A stretch of 64,000 nt of DNA from Streptomyces sp. Ru62 (lineage in GTDB: Bacteria > Actinomycetota > Actinomycetes > Streptomycetales > Streptomycetaceae). Shown in pieces: positions 63,395 through 64,000 of the stretch (position 1 is its first letter; each line of letters starts with the position of its first letter). The stretch is from NCBI RefSeq assembly GCF_002920615.1, contig NZ_PQSU01000003.1:124001-188000 (forward strand), read 5' to 3'. Both the position numbers and the translations under genes were made by a program. Below the pieces are notes generated by a model. That model was not told where the DNA came from. It did not search any database and was given only the letters and a program-made list of their open reading frames with translations.

Positions 63395-64000
63395 CGGTGT
63401 GCGCCTTTCTCGGTGGTCCGCCGTTGCTCCGAGCCCTGCTCCGGTCCGCCGTCCGCGCGCAGCGCGGCCCTGATGGCCGCCAGGTCGCCGCCGCTGACGC
63501 CACGGGCCAGCAGCGCCTCGGGGAGTCCCTGATGACGTCGCCCGACCGCGGCCAGCCACAGCCGCAGCGGCCCGGGATCGGTGGCGAGCCGCAGGCGGAA
63601 GTCCTCGGGGGTGTGGCCGTAGCGAACCCGCGTGTCCTCGAACCGGTGGGCCTTGTCCAGCAGGTCGTCCGCGCCGGCCGCGAAGTCGGCGGCCGTCTCC
63701 TCCTCTGACACGCCGGCCACCGCCAGCAGGGACGCCACCACCACACCGGTCCGGTCCTTGCCGAAGTGGCAGGAGACGAGCGTCGGTTCGTGCAAGCAGC
63801 CGGCCAGCGCCGCCCCCAGGCGGGGCCAGCACCACGGCGCGCTGTCGCGGAGGATCGCGTCGAGGTACTCCGCTCGCTGGGCGTCCGTGGGGCGTGGCGC
63901 CTCGATGGCGGTGCCGGGGTGGCCGGTCAGCGGTGCCCGCACCCAGCGCACCCCCGCTCTGAGCAGGGTGTACGGCGGACCGTACCGGGCGAGCTCGCCT
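63391..64000 (-). CDS. Tyrosine phosphatase (Y_phosphatase3 type), 5' end beyond the window
   Basis: At least 202 residues; the frame is open to the edge and reads ELARYGPPYTLLRAGVRWVR at its start. The active-site loop is VSCHFGKDRTGVVVASLLAV, that is, CX5R with the HFGKDRTG pattern of SIW14/LipA-like phosphatases. AGVSEEETAADF follows. The helical tail contains RVRYGHTPEDFRLRLATDPG and an UBA-like C-terminal helix. It may act on phosphotyrosine, inositol phosphates or lipids. It overlaps the next phosphatase gene by 4 nt. The start is missing, so operon membership upstream is unknown. Confidence 0.85.
   Translation of the reverse strand, partial: GELARYGPPYTLLRAGVRWVRAPLTGHPGTAIEAPRPTDAQRAEYLDAILRDSAPWCWPRLGAALAGCLHEPTLVSCHFGKDRTGVVVASLLAVAGVSEEETAADFAAGADDLLDKAHRFEDTRVRYGHTPEDFRLRLATDPGPLRLWLAAVGRRHQGLPEALLARGVSGGDLAAIRAALRADGGPEQGSEQRRTTEKGAHR

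Overview
The window is high-GC DNA with strong G/C bias at third codon positions, frequent GTG and TTG starts, purine-rich ribosome sites and many 4-nt ATGA/GTGA gene overlaps. With large LuxR-type ATPase regulators, F420/LLM oxidoreductases, Tat-exported enzymes and DUF-type actinobacterial membrane proteins, it points to a Streptomyces or close relative, probably a chromosomal arm or accessory stretch. No rRNA, tRNA, transposase or CRISPR array was seen.

Layout. 1-9,150: small winged-helix gene, secreted cupin, sodium:solute symporter, LAL regulator 1, YceI protein, Tat-exported M20 amidohydrolase and an LLM flavin enzyme. 9,150-18,200: regulatory and decaying zone with a TTG-start SDR, two paralogous LAL regulators in tandem, repeat-rich non-coding DNA and a short gene joining an acyl-carrier domain to the back half of an alpha/beta hydrolase. 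18,200-29,200: two very large paralogous secreted proteins (sedolisin protease, regulatory-like beta domains, kelch propeller) flanking a CHASE3 sensor kinase. 29,200-32,900: TrmB/LuxR regulator, a pair of 5'-truncated genes meeting at a deletion junction, GNAT enzyme, DUF1304 membrane protein. 33,000-38,300: ABC transporter plus Tat-exported beta-propeller phosphoesterase. 38,400-49,330: NhaA-thioredoxin fusion, SDR, XRE regulator, three aldo/keto reductases, MFS exporter, secreted propeller protein and a lipoprotein lacking a standard start codon. 49,500-52,050: TetR plus EamA transporter, small conserved gene, divergent NDK-like protein.

52,100-60,620 is the most unusual block: a leftward, almost fully overlapping operon encoding an IclR regulator, an ABC half-transporter whose ATPase motifs are destroyed, a membrane protein with four 19-residue repeats, an M16 zinc peptidase, a PF14907-type nucleotidyltransferase and a complete ABC-2 exporter. 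Its only sizeable internal gap (57,068-57,212) holds two very short ORFs, one ending in a Cys-rich tail, or alternatively an internal promoter with an IclR-like palindrome. The set looks like a peptide maturation/export system with no modification enzyme that I recognise.

60,700-64,000: a Tat-exported PhoX-like phosphatase faces, across a 58-bp perfect palindrome, an overlapping operon of two CX5R phosphatases and a 2OG-Fe(II) oxygenase that runs off the right edge.
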